From contig UQWP01000111.1 of assembly GCA_900544825.1 (NCBI GenBank), positions 1-6,053 of the forward strand: a stretch of 6,053 nucleotides of DNA, given 5' to 3'. This DNA is from an uncultured Prevotella sp. GTDB lineage: Bacteria; Bacteroidota; Bacteroidia; Bacteroidales; Bacteroidaceae. The notes below the pieces were generated by a model. The model worked only from the letters and a program-made list of their open reading frames with translations, did no database searches and was not told the origin of the DNA. The translations under genes and the position numbers were made by a program. Position 1 is the stretch's first letter; the number at the start of each line of letters is the position of its first letter. This document shows positions 3,874 through 6,053 of the stretch, one piece after another.

Positions 3874-5961
3874 ATGAACAAGAAATTGATGTTTTCGGCA
3901 GCACTCGTGATGGTGCTGCTTTCGGCAAACGCTCAGAAAAGGGCATTTACCATCGAGGATTTGTACAAGGTGAAGGGCGTATATTCTGTGAGCCTTTCTC
4001 CAGATGGTAAGTCTATCTGCTATACCTCCAGCTCTTCTGATCTGAAGAACCAGAAGTCTAGCTCCGACATCTACATCATGAATGCAGATGGCTCTCATGC
4101 CAAGGCTTTTACTGAGGATGGCAAAAGCAGTTCTGCCGTGTGGAGTAAGGATGGAAAGAGTATCTTCTTTACCAATTATGAGAAGGGAACGGCTCAGATC
4201 TATCGCATGAATCTGGCTACCTGCGAGGCAGAACAAGTAACTGATTATGAGTTGGGTATAGATAATCCGGTTATCTCTCCCGATGAGCGGTACATCGCCT
4301 TTACAGCCGAGGTGTATCCCGACCTGGGGGCTGATGCCAAGGCCAACATTGCCCGGATGGAGAAGAAGGACAAGGGTCCTGTGCAGGCGCATATTGCCGA
4401 CAAGTTGCTCTATCGTCATTGGACGAGCTATAGTGATGGCAGATGCAGTCATCTCATCCTTTTAGATACACAGACGAAGACTTACAGGGATCTGACTCCG
4501 GGCAATTATTCACTGATATTCATGGCCGGTGGCGGAATCGCCTATGATTTTTCTCCAGACAGCAAGGAAATCTGTTTTGTCTCCAACCATGATGATCATC
4601 AGGAGGCCAGCACCAATGCCGACCTGTGGACGGTTTCTGTGAATGGAGGAGAACCAGTCTGCATCACAAAGGAAAACAAGGCTTGGGATGGTACTCCAAA
4701 CTATTCGCCCGACGGCAAGTATATCGCTTACCGTTTGCAGCAAGTACCTGGCTATGAGTCTGATCGCTTCCGTCTTGCCATCTACGACCGTGCTGCAAAG
4801 AAATCTATCATCTTGACAGAGAAGTTTGACAATTGGGTGGATGATTATAAATGGGCACCAGACAGCAAGAGCATTTTCTTCCTGGGTGAGGTGCAGGGCG
4901 CACAGCCGCTCTACAAGCTCGATATAGCCAGAAAGACCATCTCGCCAGTTGTGACAGGCAAGGCTATCTCTGAGTTTGATTTCGACAATAAGGGTATGGT
5001 ATATTATACTTACAGTACGACAGGCAAGCCATCGGCTCTCTATCGTCAGCAGATGAAGAAGTGGAATGGAACTCCTGTGGCTAGCGGCAAGGAGCTGCAG
5101 ATAACCTTCCTCAACCAGAAATTGGAGGATGAGGTGGATATCCGTCCATCTGAGAGCATATGGGTGGATGGCGCTGGCGGCGACAAGGTTCAGGTATTTA
5201 TCGTGAAGCCACACAACTTTGATGCCAGCAAGAAGTATCCGCTTATCATCAATGTGCATGGCGGACCACAGATGCAGTGGATGAATTCCTTCCGTGGCGA
5301 CTGGCAGGTTTATCCTGCTGCCGGTTATGTGGTGGCTTATCCTAACCCTCACGGTTCTACAGGATATGGCCAGGCCTTTACACGTGCCATTTCCGGTGAC
5401 TGGGGCGGAAAGGTTTTTGAGGATGTGATGAAGGTTACCGATAAGCTGGCAACCCTGGAATATGTTGACTCCACCAGAATGGGAGCGATGGGATGGTCGT
5501 ATGGCGGCTACATGATGAACTGGCTGCAGGGGCATACCAAGCGATTCAAGTGTCTGGCTTCCATGATGGGTGTATATGACCTGCGCTCTATGTGGGGCAG
5601 TACCGAGGAAGTATGGTTCCCTAACTTTGAGCTGGAGGGACAGCCTTACAATTCCGATCTCTACGAGAAGTGGTCGCCATCTTCATACATCAAGAACTTC
5701 TCTACGCCAACCCTCGTGATGACGGGCGAGCTGGACTATCGTGTACCTTATACACAGAGCTTGCAGTATTTCACGGCATTGCAGACCCTGAACATTCCTT
5801 CTCGACTGATAGTCTTGAAGTATGATGGTCACTGGCCAAGCAACCTGAAGTCGATGCCGCTCTATTACAATGCGCACCTCGACTGGTTCCATCGTTATCT
5901 CGGCGGCGCCCCTGCACCTTGGGACACAGAGAAAATGGTGAATAATGAGGTAGAGTACTAA
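3874..5961 (+). CDS. Secreted S9-family serine peptidase (dipeptidyl/acylaminoacyl peptidase type)
   Basis: This 695-residue prolyl-oligopeptidase-family enzyme starts with a signal peptide (residues 1-20: Lys-Lys, hydrophobic core, then SANA before Gln21), so it is exported, probably to the periplasm. Residues of about 25-420 form a beta-propeller with TolB/PD40-like blades (SLSPDGKSICY, VISPDERYIAF, DFSPDSKEICF, NYSPDGKYIAY, KWAPDSKSIFF). The C-terminal alpha/beta-hydrolase domain (about 430-680) has the oxyanion-side HGGPQ (462-466), nucleophile elbow GWSYGG (540-545, Ser542), Asp621 in GELDYRVP and His653 in YDGHWPSN, a complete triad. It most likely releases dipeptides or acyl-amino acids from peptides for growth. 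It resembles the DPP5-like group, but exact specificity cannot be read here. The ATG at 3874 is set by the signal peptide. The gene is transcribed alone, between its own promoter and terminator. Confidence 0.95.
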   Translation: MNKKLMFSAALVMVLLSANAQKRAFTIEDLYKVKGVYSVSLSPDGKSICYTSSSSDLKNQKSSSDIYIMNADGSHAKAFTEDGKSSSAVWSKDGKSIFFTNYEKGTAQIYRMNLATCEAEQVTDYELGIDNPVISPDERYIAFTAEVYPDLGADAKANIARMEKKDKGPVQAHIADKLLYRHWTSYSDGRCSHLILLDTQTKTYRDLTPGNYSLIFMAGGGIAYDFSPDSKEICFVSNHDDHQEASTNADLWTVSVNGGEPVCITKENKAWDGTPNYSPDGKYIAYRLQQVPGYESDRFRLAIYDRAAKKSIILTEKFDNWVDDYKWAPDSKSIFFLGEVQGAQPLYKLDIARKTISPVVTGKAISEFDFDNKGMVYYTYSTTGKPSALYRQQMKKWNGTPVASGKELQITFLNQKLEDEVDIRPSESIWVDGAGGDKVQVFIVKPHNFDASKKYPLIINVHGGPQMQWMNSFRGDWQVYPAAGYVVAYPNPHGSTGYGQAFTRAISGDWGGKVFEDVMKVTDKLATLEYVDSTRMGAMGWSYGGYMMNWLQGHTKRFKCLASMMGVYDLRSMWGSTEEVWFPNFELEGQPYNSDLYEKWSPSSYIKNFSTPTLVMTGELDYRVPYTQSLQYFTALQTLNIPSRLIVLKYDGHWPSNLKSMPLYYNAHLDWFHRYLGGAPAPWDTEKMVNNEVEY

Positions 5962-6000
5962 AATGCCTTATATATAATAAGGTGTAGAAAACCAAAATAA

Positions 6001-6040
6001 AAAAGAGGGTGTGTCATAAGTCCATGACGCACCCTTTTTC
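6001..6040 (+). terminator. Intrinsic terminator of the peptidase gene
   Basis: GGGTGTGTCAT (6007-6017) pairs with ATGACGCACCC (6024-6034), 11 bp with one wobble around a 6-nt loop. A run of five T follows (6035-6039). The preceding AAAAGA lets the stem work in the other direction too, for an unseen gene to the right. It lies about 40 bp after the stop codon. The rest, to 6053, holds nothing else I can support. Confidence 0.88.
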
Positions 6041-6053
6041 TATCTATAATTTT

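Noticed and set aside
3781..4452. 223-codon and 341-codon (4510-5535) minus-strand frames
   Set aside because: They are shadows of the S9 peptidase gene, which has a complete catalytic triad, propeller blades and a signal peptide on the plus strand.
6001..6053. End of an insertion sequence
   Set aside because: GGGTGTGTCAT resembles some insertion-sequence ends, but it forms a compact hairpin with a T-run right after a gene, so a terminator explains it fully and no transposase is present.

Overview
The window looks like chromosome from a gut or oral Bacteroidales, most likely Prevotella/Segatella. Four promoters fit the Bacteroidetes sigma-ABfr pattern (TTG or TTTG, then about 19-22 bases, then TAnnTTTG). 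Shine-Dalgarno sequences are mostly weak. The proteins (a Bacteroidetes-type AAA/PD-(D/E)XK ATPase, a secreted S9 peptidase, a YbjQ-like protein) suit that group. The genus is an inference from overall style, not from a marker gene.

Left part (1-940): a probable C-terminal tail of an upstream gene ends at 53. It is followed by a roughly 600-bp non-coding segment bounded by 81-bp inverted repeats (51-131 and 578-658, 69 of 81 positions matching, no gaps). Each arm carries three GAAGTATCAT words with mirror-image spacing of 11 and 20 bp. Between the arms lie a 32-bp tandem array with an internal dyad (about 211-300) and a GC-richer, strongly foldable block (365-505). No convincing gene is seen inside, so it resembles a MITE-like or other non-autonomous element, or a multi-site protein-binding region. 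This is the least explained part of the window.

Middle part (825-1729): a well-formed promoter drives a small XRE/HipB-like regulator (941-1252). A candidate operator lies in its leader, and no HipA toxin gene follows. The next 477 bp hold only degraded-looking short frames. They also hold a strong promoter (1432-1462) that runs almost at once into a terminator-like hairpin (1481-1522), which would give an RNA of about 50 nt. A second strong promoter (1675-1704) serves the next gene.

Right part (1730-6053): a 520-residue AAA-ATPase_like/PD-(D/E)XK protein is followed by a long bidirectional terminator (3332-3400), shared with a convergent YbjQ/UPF0145 gene on the minus strand (3424-3741). 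A 132-bp divergent promoter region separates that gene from a secreted S9-family serine peptidase (3874-5961), which ends in its own hairpin terminator (6001-6040). The peptidase and YbjQ gene look like ordinary chromosomal housekeeping or nutrition genes. The AT-rich left half, with an orphan antitoxin-like regulator, an expanded-family ATPase/nuclease and repeats, looks accessory. No functional link between the genes is evident.
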